DNA of 64,000 nt from Pseudomonas sp. MWU13-2105 (GTDB lineage Bacteria; Pseudomonadota; Gammaproteobacteria; Pseudomonadales; Pseudomonadaceae). The notes below the pieces were generated by a model, which was given only the letters and a program-made list of their open reading frames with translations, did no database searches and was not told the DNA's origin. Positions 45,176-53,799 of this stretch are shown here, piece by piece (positions within the stretch are counted from its first letter, which is position 1; each line of letters begins with the position of its first letter). The position numbers and the translations under genes are program-made. Where the stretch lies: contig NZ_JALLIY010000024.1 of the NCBI RefSeq assembly GCF_023242315.1, positions 51,858-115,857 of the forward strand, read 5' to 3'.

Positions 45176-45249
45176 TGTGGGAGCGGTGCTTGCCCGCGAA
45201 GAGGCCCCTGAGAGCGCTAAAAGCTTCGCGGGCAAGCACCGCTCCCACA
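45176..45249. repeat. REPIN with perfect 26-bp inverted arms
   Basis: The arms are exact complements over 26 bp (starting TGTGGGAGCGGTGCTTGCCC), with a 22-base spacer. Lying between the convergent RIO kinase and cueR genes, it may also end both transcripts. Confidence 0.85.
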
Positions 45250-45300
45250 AGATTTGTGTTCGGCTTTAAGTGGATAGCATCGCCATTGACGCCGGATTTT

Positions 45301-45702
45301 TCAATTGCAGCAGCCGCCCGATGCCAGGTCCTTGAGGATCGGGCAGTCGGGGCGCTGATCGCCGTGGCAGTGTTCCACCAGGTCCTGCAAGGTATCGCGC
45401 AGGCTGGCCAACTCCTCGATCTTGCGGCTCAACTCATCGATATGCTGGCGCGCCAGGGCCTTGACGTCGGCACTGGCGCGCTGGCGGTCCTGCCAGAGGG
45501 TCAGCAGCTTGCCGACCTCTTCCAGGGAGAAACCCAGGTCCCGGGAACGCTTGATAAAGGCCAGGCTGTGCAAATCCTGCGCGCTGTACAAACGGTAGCC
45601 GCTGTCCGTGCGGCTGGCGGCCTTGAGCAGGCCGATGGACTCGTAGTAACGAATCATCTTCGCGCTCAGGCCGCTCTGGCGGGCTGCTTGGCCGATATTC
45701 AT
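45301..45702 (-). CDS. cueR: Copper-responsive regulator CueR
   Basis: CueR is a MerR-family activator that senses Cu(I), Ag(I) or Au(I) and switches on copper export. The 133-residue protein has the MerR helix-turn-helix (MNIGQAARQSGLSAKMIRYY), a dimerisation helix, and the metal ligands Cys112 and Cys120 in CHGDQRPDCPIL, at the E. coli CueR positions. A CC pair ends the protein. It lies 10 bp downstream of copA on the same strand, so it is probably co-transcribed and autoregulated. Confidence 0.95.
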   Translation of the reverse strand: MNIGQAARQSGLSAKMIRYYESIGLLKAASRTDSGYRLYSAQDLHSLAFIKRSRDLGFSLEEVGKLLTLWQDRQRASADVKALARQHIDELSRKIEELASLRDTLQDLVEHCHGDQRPDCPILKDLASGGCCN

Positions 45703-45712
45703 GACAACTCCT

Positions 45713-48100
45713 TCAGTCGAGATCTTTGGGTTTCCAGGTCTTGAGCAGCAACGCGTTGCTCACCACGCTGACACTGGACAAGGCCATGGCCGCCCCGGCC
45801 AGTACCGGGTTGAGCAGGCCGAAGGCGGCCAGGGGGATGCCGATCAGGTTATAGACGAAGGCCCAGAACAGATTCTGGCGGATCTTCGCATAGGTCTTGC
45901 GGCTGATCTCCAGGGCCGCCGGCACCAGTCGCGGATCGCCGCGCATCAGGGTGATGCCCGCCGCGTGCATGGCGACATCGGTGCCGCCGCCCATGGCAAT
46001 GCCGATATCGGCAGCGGCCAGCGCCGGGGCGTCGTTGATACCGTCGCCGACCATCGCCACCACAGCTTTGCGCTTAAGCTCGGCGATGATGGCCGCTTTG
46101 TCTGCCGGCAGTACTTGTGCGTGGACATCGTCGATACCCAGGGCCTCGGCGACCACCCTGGCGCTGCCACGGTTGTCGCCGGTCAGCAGGTGGCTGCTGA
46201 TCTGCCGGGCCTTGAGCTGCTCGATGGCTTGCGGGGCGCCGTGCTTGAGGGTGTCACCGAAGGCGAACAGGCCGAGCACCCGTGCTTGCGGACTTTGCTC
46301 GATCAACCAGGACAAGGTCCGGCCTTCGGCCTCCCAGGCGCTCGCCGACTCGGCCAATGCGCCTGCGTCCAGGCCGCTTTCGTCGAGCAGACGCTGATTG
46401 CCCAGGGCCAGGGCGCGTTCGCCGAGACGACCGGCAATGCCGCGTCCGCTCAAGGCGCGGCTGTCACTGACATCCGCAAGGGCCAGGCCGCGTTCCGCGC
46501 AGGCGTCCAGCACGGCCTTGGCCAGGGGGTGTTCGCTGCCGCGCTGGAGGGCCCCGGCCAGTTGCAGCACGTTGTCCTCGTCAGCCTCCGTGCTGATCAG
46601 GTGGGCGATGCGCGGCGTGCCGGAGGTGAGGGTGCCGGTCTTGTCGAAGACCACGACGCTGACTTCATGGGCACGCTCCAGGGCTTCGGCGTCCTTGATC
46701 AGGATGCCGTGGCGCGCGGCCACGCCAGTGCCGGCCATGATCGCGGTCGGCGTGGCCAGGCCCAGGGCGCATGGGCAGGCAATCACCAGCACCGCCACCG
46801 CATTGATCAGCGCGGTCTCCAGCGGTGCGCCGTGCAGCCACCAGCCGAGCAGCGTCGCCAGGGCCAGCAGGAGGACAGTCGGGACGAACACCTGGCTGAC
46901 CTTGTCCACCAGTTTCTGGATCGGTGCCTTGCCGGCCTGGGCGTCCTCTACCAGGCGGATGATCCTCGCCAGCACGGTTTCGGCGCCCAGCGCCCGGGTT
47001 CTTACCAGCAATCGACCTTCGCCGTTGATCGCCCCGCCGGTGACCGAGTCGCCGGGTTGCTTGGGCACCGGCAGGCTTTCCCCGCTGATCAGCGCTTCGT
47101 CGGCGTGGCTGCGGCCTTCGACCACCTCGCCGTCCACCGGGAAACGTTCGCCGGGCTTGACCAGCACCAGGTCATCGAGACGCAGGGCGCTGATGGCGAC
47201 GTCCTGCTCGCGGCCATCGATCACCTGGATCGCCCGCTCCGGCCGCAAGGCTTCCAGGGCGCGGATGGCGCTGGCGGTCTGGCGCTTGGCGCGGCTTTCC
47301 AGATATTTGCCCAGCAATATCAGGGCGATCACCACCGCCGAGGCTTCGAAGTACAGGTGGGGCATGCTGCCCGGGGCGGCATTGGCCCACTGATACAGGC
47401 TCAGGCCATAACCGGCGCTGGTACCCAGGGCGACCAGCAGGTCCATGTTGCCGGCCCCGGCCTTGAGCGCTTTCCAGGCGGCGACATAGAAGCGCGCGCC
47501 GAAGATGAATTGCACTGGAGTGGCCAGGGCCCATTGCAGCCAGGCCGGCAGCATCCAGTGGTAGCCCAGCGGCTGGACCAGCATCGGCACCACCAGCGGT
47601 AGGGCCAGGGCGATCGCCAACAGCAGGGACAAACGCTCGCGGCGCAGGCGACCTTGCTGGTCCAGGGCGACGGCGGCCTCGCCTTGCCGCAGGCTGGCGG
47701 TGTAACCGGCGTTCGTGACAGCCGCGATCAGCCTGGCGGCATCGACCTGGCCGAGCAAATCCAGATGGGCGCGTTCACTGGCCAGGTTGACACTGACCCG
47801 CTGCACGCCGGAAACCTTGCTCAAGGCCCGTTCGACCCGGCCGGCGCAGGAGGCGCAGGTCATGCCGCCGATATCCAGTTCCAGGGTCTGCGTGGGCACG
47901 CTGTAGCCGGCCTGCTCGACGGCGCGCAGCAGTGCCGGCAGGCTATCGGCCGGGGCCTGGACGCGGGCCTGTTCGGTGGCGAGGTTGACGCTGACGGCAC
48001 TGGCGCCGGCGACCTTGCTCAGGGCCCGCTCGACACGACCGGCGCAACTGGCGCAGGTCATGCCGGCGATCGGCAGGTCGAAAAGGGTTGGGGCGAGCAT
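45713..48100 (-). CDS. copA: Copper-exporting P1B-type ATPase CopA
   Basis: CopA pumps Cu(I) from cytoplasm to periplasm. The 795-residue protein has two N-terminal metal-binding HMA domains with GMTCASC motifs (Cys16/19 and Cys82/85). The membrane CPC motif is in IACPCALGLATPTAIMAG, the phosphorylated Asp in VFDKTGTLTSG, and the HP motif in SEHPLAKAV. The ATP hinge VGDGINDAPALAAADIG is intact. The ATG at 48100 lies 36 bp inside the longest frame and is well placed relative to the CueR operator at 48136-48156. Confidence 0.96.
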   Translation of the reverse strand: MLAPTLFDLPIAGMTCASCAGRVERALSKVAGASAVSVNLATEQARVQAPADSLPALLRAVEQAGYSVPTQTLELDIGGMTCASCAGRVERALSKVSGVQRVSVNLASERAHLDLLGQVDAARLIAAVTNAGYTASLRQGEAAVALDQQGRLRRERLSLLLAIALALPLVVPMLVQPLGYHWMLPAWLQWALATPVQFIFGARFYVAAWKALKAGAGNMDLLVALGTSAGYGLSLYQWANAAPGSMPHLYFEASAVVIALILLGKYLESRAKRQTASAIRALEALRPERAIQVIDGREQDVAISALRLDDLVLVKPGERFPVDGEVVEGRSHADEALISGESLPVPKQPGDSVTGGAINGEGRLLVRTRALGAETVLARIIRLVEDAQAGKAPIQKLVDKVSQVFVPTVLLLALATLLGWWLHGAPLETALINAVAVLVIACPCALGLATPTAIMAGTGVAARHGILIKDAEALERAHEVSVVVFDKTGTLTSGTPRIAHLISTEADEDNVLQLAGALQRGSEHPLAKAVLDACAERGLALADVSDSRALSGRGIAGRLGERALALGNQRLLDESGLDAGALAESASAWEAEGRTLSWLIEQSPQARVLGLFAFGDTLKHGAPQAIEQLKARQISSHLLTGDNRGSARVVAEALGIDDVHAQVLPADKAAIIAELKRKAVVAMVGDGINDAPALAAADIGIAMGGGTDVAMHAAGITLMRGDPRLVPAALEISRKTYAKIRQNLFWAFVYNLIGIPLAAFGLLNPVLAGAAMALSSVSVVSNALLLKTWKPKDLD

Positions 48101-48135
48101 GGGCAATACTCCTGGAGAAGTTGGCCCAAGGATCA

Positions 48136-48156
48136 ACCTTGCCCCCTTGGCAAGGT
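48136..48156 (-). promoter_or_regulatory. CueR-type operator/promoter of copA
   Basis: The dyad ACCTTGCC-N5-GGCAAGGT is perfect. Read towards copA, TTGACC is followed 18-19 bp later by TGATCC, the stretched spacer typical of MerR-family promoters. Confidence 0.85.
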
Positions 48157-48163
48157 CAAGCGC

Positions 48164-48550
48164 TTATTGATAACCCAGCGATGCCGGTTTCAGGCGCAGG
48201 CCTTCCGGGCCGCCGACGATGGAGAACTTGCGCACATCGCCGCCGTTGAGCTTGATCACCTGCTCGGGGGTGGTGAGCATGCCGGCGGCGCAGCCTGGGG
48301 TCTGTCCGGGCAAGAATTTCAAGCGGATGGAGACGTTGCCTGGCGGCAGGTTGAAGGAACTGGACTGTTCCTGGAACAAGCGGCCGGACAGTTGATCCTG
48401 GAAATAGATGCCGATCTCGCAGGAGGTGGAGACTTCCAGGCGCTCGCGAGAAATGATCAGTACGGCGTAGTTCTCTCCGGCCGCGCTGGCGAAAGGACTC
48501 GCACCGAAAATACTGAGAAGGCCGAACAGGCTGAATGCTGACCAGCGCAT
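48164..48550 (-). CDS. Periplasmic protein, unknown
   Basis: A 128-residue protein with a signal peptide (cleavage about residue 23, ASPFASAAG) and a small beta-rich domain. It contains two Cys (STSCEIGIYF and TPGCAAGMLTT) that could pair. It ends just 7 bp before the CueR operator of copA. It lies between copA and copZ, but its own promoter does not obviously include a CueR site. I do not recognise the family, and a copper link is by position only. Confidence 0.75.
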   Translation of the reverse strand: MRWSAFSLFGLLSIFGASPFASAAGENYAVLIISRERLEVSTSCEIGIYFQDQLSGRLFQEQSSSFNLPPGNVSIRLKFLPGQTPGCAAGMLTTPEQVIKLNGGDVRKFSIVGGPEGLRLKPASLGYQ

Positions 48551-48639
48551 GGCTGAATCTCCTACGGTTTGATCGTCGATGCCGAAGCTTGGCGCAGGCT
48601 CGCGTTAAATGCCAGCCCGGCAGTGTCATCAGGAACTTG

Positions 48640-48660
48640 ACCTTGCCATGGTGGCAAGCT
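48640..48660 (+). promoter_or_regulatory. CueR-type operator/promoter of copZ
   Basis: The dyad ACCTTGCC-N5-GGCAAGCT overlaps a TTGACC -35 at 48637-48642, and copZ starts 39 bp after the box. It is nearly identical to the copA operator at 48136-48156, in the opposite direction. Confidence 0.83.
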
Positions 48661-48698
48661 TGAGACTACTGGCATTCCCCCATGAAAGGAGCCGTGTC

Positions 48699-48899
48699 AT
48701 GCAAGTTTTCAATGTCCAGGGTATGTCCTGTGGTCACTGTGTACGGGCGATCACCCAGGCGGTCCAGGCCCGCGACCCGGCGGCCGAAGTGCGGGTCGAC
48801 CTGGCGGCGAAGGAAGTCGGCGTGAACAGTCGGCTGTCGGCGGAGGAAGTGCTCAGCGCCATCAGTGAAGAGGGTTATGAGGCGAAGCTGGCCGGTTGA
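48699..48899 (+). CDS. copZ: CopZ-like copper chaperone
   Basis: A 66-residue single HMA domain with Cu(I)-binding motif MSCGHC (Cys11, Cys14), predicted to hand Cu(I) to CopA. The start at 48699 follows AAAGGAGCC. It is expressed from its own CueR-type promoter. Its product is shorter and more acidic than the CopA HMA domains. No other gene follows in this transcript before the MFS gene. Confidence 0.92.
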   Translation: MQVFNVQGMSCGHCVRAITQAVQARDPAAEVRVDLAAKEVGVNSRLSAEEVLSAISEEGYEAKLAG

Positions 48900-48996
48900 C
48901 CCCCGGTTTTTTTAATAGTTAGCGACCTATCAGAATGTTCAAGGCCGCCGCGCGCCGCTAGACTAGCGGCCCGCGCCGATCTTCCCTGGACACCTG

Positions 48997-50184
48997 ATGA
49001 ACCTGCGAACCATCCTGATTCTTGGCGCCCTGAGCGCTTTCGCACCGTTGGCCATCGACTTCTACCTGCCGGGGTTTCCGGCCATGGCCACGGCCTTCGG
49101 CACCGATGAAAAACATATCCAGCTGACCCTGGCGGTGTATTTCCTCGGCCTGTCCATCGGCCAGTTGGCCTATGGGCCGGTGGCCGACCGTTTCGGTCGG
49201 CGGCTGCCGTTGCTGGTTGGGGTGGCGCTGTTCACTGTCGCGTCCCTGGCCTGTTCCTTCGCCCCGAGCCTGGAGTGGTTGATTGCCGCGCGTTTTGTCC
49301 AGGCCCTGGGCGGTTGCGCCGGGATGGTGATTTCCCGTGCGGTGGTCAGCGACAAATGCGACGCCGTGGGCTCGGCCAAGGTCTTCTCGCAACTGATGCT
49401 GGTGGTCGGGCTGGCGCCGATCCTGGCGCCGATGCTCGGCGGTGTGTTGGTCAATCTCTATGGCTGGCATTCGATCTTTATCGCCCTGACGCTCTTCAGT
49501 GCCTTGGCGGCCATCGCGGTGATTCTTGGCCTGCCCGAGAGCCTGCCGGCCAATCAGCCACGTCCACCGTTGTCCGGGGCGTTGCGCCAATATGGCCGGT
49601 TGTTGGGCGATCGCCTGTTCCTCGGCCACGCCCTGACCGGCGGGATCGCGATTGCCGGGATGTTTGCCTATATCGCCGGTTCGCCGTTCGTGTTCATCAA
49701 GCTTTATGGCGTACCGGCCGAGCACTATGGCTGGTTGTTCGGCACCAACGCCGCGGGGTTCATCCTGACGGCACAGGTCAATGCACGTTTGCTGGCCAAG
49801 CGCGGCCCGGCCTTTCTGCTGGTGCGCGCGGTGTGGGTTTACCTGGCGGCCGGCCTGGCGTTGCTGGCGATCAGCAGCCTGCATCCGCAGCAGTTGTGGC
49901 CGTTGCTGGTGCCGCTGTTCATCTGTATTTCCAGCCTGGGCTGCATTCTGCCCAATGCCTCGGCCTGTGCCATGAACGGCCAGGGCGCGCGCGCCGGCAG
50001 TGCGTCGGCGACGCTGGGCTGCCTGCAGTTCGGCGTGGCGGCGGCCGCCGCGTCATTGGTCGGGGTGCTGCACGATGGCAGCGCCATGCCGATGGCCCTG
50101 GTCATCAGCCTGTGCGGTGTACTGGTGGTCAGCCTGGCCATGTCGACTCGACGCGTGCAGAACGCGCGAGTCATCCAGGGCTAG
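48997..50184 (+). CDS. Bcr/CflA family drug-resistance MFS transporter
   Basis: A 395-residue 12-helix exporter. The Bcr/CflA start ALSAFAPLAIDFYLPGFPAM is clear. MFS motif A appears as GPVADRFGRRLPLL near residue 60, and motif C-like GLAPILAPMLGGVLVNLYGW near 140. The family includes bicyclomycin and chloramphenicol exporters; the specific substrate is unknown. A GCCGCTA/TAGCGGC hairpin lies about 30 bp before the start. Confidence 0.92.
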   Translation: MNLRTILILGALSAFAPLAIDFYLPGFPAMATAFGTDEKHIQLTLAVYFLGLSIGQLAYGPVADRFGRRLPLLVGVALFTVASLACSFAPSLEWLIAARFVQALGGCAGMVISRAVVSDKCDAVGSAKVFSQLMLVVGLAPILAPMLGGVLVNLYGWHSIFIALTLFSALAAIAVILGLPESLPANQPRPPLSGALRQYGRLLGDRLFLGHALTGGIAIAGMFAYIAGSPFVFIKLYGVPAEHYGWLFGTNAAGFILTAQVNARLLAKRGPAFLLVRAVWVYLAAGLALLAISSLHPQQLWPLLVPLFICISSLGCILPNASACAMNGQGARAGSASATLGCLQFGVAAAAASLVGVLHDGSAMPMALVISLCGVLVVSLAMSTRRVQNARVIQG

Positions 50185-50199
50185 ATTCCCGGCGCGGGA

Positions 50200-50379
50200 T
50201 CAACCGACGGCGCGTTGCTGGTGCTCGGGGAATACGTGGGGGGCCTGCAACCTGGCTTGCAGGGTGCTGACAAAAGCGCGGGCTTCGGATTCGCTACGGA
50301 AGGTCACCACGTGCTGGTCCAGACGGACCTGCCATTGATTGCCGTGGGGCCGGGGCAGTTCTTTGAGCAGTATATTCAT
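50200..50379 (-). CDS. Small conserved-looking protein, unknown
   Basis: A 59-residue protein, MNILLKELPRPHGNQWQVRL followed by a short DQHVVTFRSESEAR segment. It has an excellent ribosome site (AGGAGGAA, 8 bp before the ATG) and high-GC coding bias. It is convergent with the MFS gene, ending 15 bp from it. No domain recognised. Confidence 0.65.
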   Translation of the reverse strand: MNILLKELPRPHGNQWQVRLDQHVVTFRSESEARAFVSTLQARLQAPHVFPEHQQRAVG

Positions 50380-50587
50380 TGCGGACTTCCTCCTGTTGGT
50401 AACGACTCATTCTCTGTTGCTTGAAAATGACTGCATTAAAACCAAAACAGCAGTGAGGGTACGAGTGTAGCGCTGATTTCCTACTGATAGATGACCTGGC
50501 TCAATCATCTGACTGGTGGTTGCCCGGATTGCTTGGCAGGCGCGATCTTCCTCCCAGGGGCATTATTCTGAAGGTACCACGAACCCT

Positions 50588-50614
50588 GAAGGAGCCGGCA
50601 AGCCGGCTCTTACA
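50588..50614. repeat. Single REP palindrome
   Basis: GGAGCCGGCAAGCCGGCTC forms a tight palindrome in the 268-bp space before the quinone oxidoreductase 3' end. The rest of that space shows nothing definite. Confidence 0.65.
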
Positions 50615-50647
50615 GGGGGGCAGGTCGACAGGTGTGGGGGATTCGAC

Positions 50648-51661
50648 TCAGAACCCTTCCAGCACGATCTTGCCCTTGGCCTTGCCACTTTCCAGCAGTT
50701 GGTGGGCACGGCGCAGGTTGGCGGCATTGATCTGGCCGAAATGCTCACCCAGCGTGGTTTTCAACACCCCGGCATCGATCAGCTCGGCGACGCGGTTGAG
50801 CAGGTTGTGCTGCTCGATCATATCGTCAGTCTCGAACATCGAGCGGGTGTACATGAACTCCCAGTGCAACGACAGGCTCTTGCGCTTGAGCTTGCTGATG
50901 TCGAGGCCTTTCGGGTCGTCGATCAGCGCCAGCTTGCCCTGCGGCTTGAGGGCTTCGACCAGTTGGTCGAGATGGCTGTCGGTCTGGGTCAGGCTGGCGA
51001 CATGGGTCACCTGCGTCTGCCCGTGGGCCTTGAGTTCTTCGCTCAACGGCCGGCTGTGATCGATGACCAGGTCGGCGCCCAATGCCGTTACCCAGTCCCG
51101 GGTTTCAGCGCGTGAAGCGGTGCCGATGACTTTCAGGCCGGTCAACTGGCTGGCGAGCTGGGTCAGGATCGAACCCACGCCACCGGCCGCGCCGACGATC
51201 AACAGGCTCTGGCCCTGATCGGCCTTGTCCTCGGCGATCCGCAGGCGCTCGAACAGCAGCTCCCAGGCGGTGATGGCGGTCAGCGGCAAGGCGGCGGCTT
51301 CGGCAAAACCCAGGCTTTTCGGCTTGTGCCCGACGATGCGTTCATCGACCAGGTGCAGTTCGCTGTTGGCGCCGGGACGGGTCAGCGAGCCGGCATAGAA
51401 AACCGCGTCGCCGACCTTGAACAGGCTGACGGCGCTGCCCACCGCCTTGACCACCCCGGCGACATCCCAGCCGAGCACCTTGGCCTCGCCGTTTTCCGGG
51501 GGCATGAATTGGCGGACCTTGGTGTCCACCGGATTGACGGAGATGGCCTTGACCTCCACCAGCAGGTCGCGGGGACCGGCGACCGGGGCGGGCAGCTCGA
51601 TGTCCTGCAGGGACAGCGGATCGTTGACGGGCAGGGCCGCGTAGAAGGCAATGGCTTTCAT
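50648..51661 (-). CDS. Zinc-independent NADPH:quinone oxidoreductase-like protein
   Basis: A 337-residue medium-chain dehydrogenase. The GroES-like catalytic domain (KAISVNPVDTKVRQFMPPE) and Rossmann fold (LLIVGAAGGVGSILTQLASQ, about residue 152) are clear. The cysteine ligands of structural zinc are absent, pointing to the quinone reductase group rather than alcohol dehydrogenase. It is divergent from a LysR regulator with 118 bp between them, so it is probably the regulator's target. Confidence 0.9.
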   Translation of the reverse strand: MKAIAFYAALPVNDPLSLQDIELPAPVAGPRDLLVEVKAISVNPVDTKVRQFMPPENGEAKVLGWDVAGVVKAVGSAVSLFKVGDAVFYAGSLTRPGANSELHLVDERIVGHKPKSLGFAEAAALPLTAITAWELLFERLRIAEDKADQGQSLLIVGAAGGVGSILTQLASQLTGLKVIGTASRAETRDWVTALGADLVIDHSRPLSEELKAHGQTQVTHVASLTQTDSHLDQLVEALKPQGKLALIDDPKGLDISKLKRKSLSLHWEFMYTRSMFETDDMIEQHNLLNRVAELIDAGVLKTTLGEHFGQINAANLRRAHQLLESGKAKGKIVLEGF

Positions 51662-51779
51662 GTGAAAACTCCAGAGGGCTGTGATTTCGATGGCGCCATG
51701 ATTGGCTATTTCCCTTGAAGATAAAACCGGCTAAAACAGCAGGCTCTTTCAATATTTTTTTGATAATGACGAGGGCGCC

Positions 51780-52700
51780 ATGCTGCGTTTCGATGACTTG
51801 CAGTTGTTTGTCCGTGCCGCCGACCTGGGTAGCCTGTCGGCGGCGGCGCGGGTCATGGACATGTCGGCGGCGGTGGCCAGCGCGGCCTTGAAGCGGATTG
51901 AGCAGCAACTGGGCGCGCGCCTGCTGGCGCGCTCGACCCGTAGCCTGAGGCTGACGGCCGAGGGCGAGGGTTTCCTTGAATATGCCCGGGGTGCGTTGAG
52001 CCAACTCGATGAGGGGCGCCGGCTGCTGGCGCGCGGGCAGGACCAGGTCAGCGGCGTCCTGCAGTTATCGGCGCCCTCGGACTTCGGGCGCAACCTGCTG
52101 CTGCCCTGGCTGGACGAGTTCCAGCGCGAACACCCGCAACTGACCGTGCGCCTGCTGCTGGGCGACCGCATCGCCGATCTGTTCCGCCAGCCGGTGGACA
52201 TTGCCTTGCGTTATGGCGAGCCGGAGGACTCCAGCCTGGTGGCGTTGCCCGTGGCCCCGGATAACCGCCGGGTGCTGTGCGCGGCCCCGGGTTATCTGGC
52301 ACGGCACGGCGAACCGCGGACCTTGGCGCAACTGGCGCAGCACAACTGCCTGCTCTACATGCTGAGCAGCCGGGTGCATGACCATTGGAGTTTTCATGAC
52401 GGCAAGCGCGAAGTCAGCCTGACCGTCAGCGGCGACCGCTTCAGCGACGATGCCGATGTGGTGCGACGCTGGGCCGTGGCCGGGGTCGGTATCGCCTACA
52501 AATCCTGGCTGGATGTGTCGGCCGATATCCTCGCGGGACGCTTGCAGGTGTTGTTGCCGGAACTGCGTTGTGAGCGCGCTCCACTGAATCTGTTGTGCGC
52601 TCATCGCGCTCAATTGAGTAAGCCGGTGAACCTGTTGCGCGAGATGCTGAGCCGGCGCTGCGCACAACTCGGGCGCCTGGCGCCGGTTTCCCGGGTATGA
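51780..52700 (+). CDS. LysR family transcriptional regulator
   Basis: A 306-residue regulator with an N-terminal winged helix (DLQLFVRAADLGSLSAAARV) and a C-terminal effector-binding domain. It lies divergent from the quinone oxidoreductase gene. That arrangement usually means the LysR protein controls both its own gene and the neighbour. The effector is unknown. Confidence 0.93.
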   Translation: MLRFDDLQLFVRAADLGSLSAAARVMDMSAAVASAALKRIEQQLGARLLARSTRSLRLTAEGEGFLEYARGALSQLDEGRRLLARGQDQVSGVLQLSAPSDFGRNLLLPWLDEFQREHPQLTVRLLLGDRIADLFRQPVDIALRYGEPEDSSLVALPVAPDNRRVLCAAPGYLARHGEPRTLAQLAQHNCLLYMLSSRVHDHWSFHDGKREVSLTVSGDRFSDDADVVRRWAVAGVGIAYKSWLDVSADILAGRLQVLLPELRCERAPLNLLCAHRAQLSKPVNLLREMLSRRCAQLGRLAPVSRV

Positions 52701-52782
52701 GGCACGTCGATCTCAAAGAGGTTCTGTTACAACCCGTTCAGGAATAAAGGTCGGCTCCATGCACATTGTGGTTTAGGCTGGA

Positions 52783-52800
52783 GATATTGGATCCAATATC
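52783..52800. promoter_or_regulatory. 18-bp perfect palindrome, GntR-like operator candidate
   Basis: GATATTGGATCCAATATC is perfectly symmetric and lies 161 bp before the ArsR gene. TTGGATCCAA-like cores are typical of GntR/FadR-type operators. No GntR gene is in the window. Confidence 0.55.
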
Positions 52801-52960
52801 CTTTCGGCGGATGATGCATTTTGTTTCATTCGCCGCCGTTGATTGCCAAACGATGAAAAAATCGCCCAGTTTTTGGCATTTTCGCGTCTTGGCTTGGACG
52901 GGATTACTCCTCAGTATGCCCCGTGTGCGTTCGATCAGTGTTTCAACAGGGAGTGAATAC

Positions 52961-53674
52961 ATGGAATATGCACCTTGCGTCAGTCAGATTGCCACGCTGC
53001 TTGCCGACCCCAAGCGCAGTGCAATGATGTGGGCGTTGTTGGATGGCAGCGCCCGGGCTGCCGATGAGTTGGCCCTGTGCACGGGGCTGTCGCTGTCCTC
53101 GGCCAGCGCCCATCTGGCGCGCCTGAGTTCGGGCGGCCTGGTCCGGATCGAGGAGCGCGGGCGCAAGCGCTTCTTCCGCCTCGCCGCCCCGGAAGTGGCT
53201 ACGGCGGTGCAAGCCCTGGCCAGCGCTTCATTGGCCAGTGCACCGTTGGCGATGGCGCATGCGCTCAAGGCCCTGGCCCCCGACGCGGAGGCCCTGCGTC
53301 ACGCCCGGGTGTGCCACGATCATCTGGGCGGTGAACTGGCCAGCGAGCTTTACCAGCGCCTGTTGGTGGCGGGCTGGATCGAACAGCAGGAACTGCGATT
53401 GCGGGTCACCAGCAAGGGCGCGGCGCGCCTGGCCGAGCGCGGCCTGTACATCCAGGCGCTGGCCCATGGGCAGCGTGAGATCGCCTGTGTCTGCCACGAC
53501 CTGCAACGTCGTCCGCACCTGGGCGGGGCGCTGGGTGCCGGCCTGCTGCAACTGTTCCTGCAATCCGGTTGGTTGGCCTCGCGGGAAGATTCCCGGGCCT
53601 TGCAGGTCTCCGCGCTCGGGCAGCGGCAGATCGGCAAGCTGGCCTGTGAAGTCGAGCTCGAATTGGCCGGCTGA
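52961..53674 (+). CDS. ArsR-type winged-helix regulator
   Basis: A 237-residue protein with an N-terminal ArsR-like winged helix (IATLLADPKRSAMMWALLDG, then ELALCTGLSLSSASAHLARL and a wing RKRFFRL). A long C-terminal extension (about 100-237) includes CVCHDLQRRPHLGGAL and may sense a ligand or metal through its cysteines. The ATG at 52961 follows GGGAG. It lies 125 bp upstream of an MFS gene in the same direction, its likely partner. Confidence 0.88.
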   Translation: MEYAPCVSQIATLLADPKRSAMMWALLDGSARAADELALCTGLSLSSASAHLARLSSGGLVRIEERGRKRFFRLAAPEVATAVQALASASLASAPLAMAHALKALAPDAEALRHARVCHDHLGGELASELYQRLLVAGWIEQQELRLRVTSKGAARLAERGLYIQALAHGQREIACVCHDLQRRPHLGGALGAGLLQLFLQSGWLASREDSRALQVSALGQRQIGKLACEVELELAG

Positions 53675-53799
53675 GCCCCGGTGGCCTGCCGCATGGATGC
53701 GGCGGGCGTCGCTCAAGGCTGTGAGCAGGTCGTAACCAGAAACAAGCCCTCCTGACGATACCGCACACTCGATCGAAGATTCGAATCGAGGGATATCCC

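Noticed and set aside
45176..45249. Repeat pair as a CRISPR unit
   Set aside because: A single inverted pair of REP sequence, not direct repeats with spacers; no cas gene.
45701..47602. 633-codon plus-strand open frame
   Set aside because: Antisense to copA; composition typical of a mirror frame.
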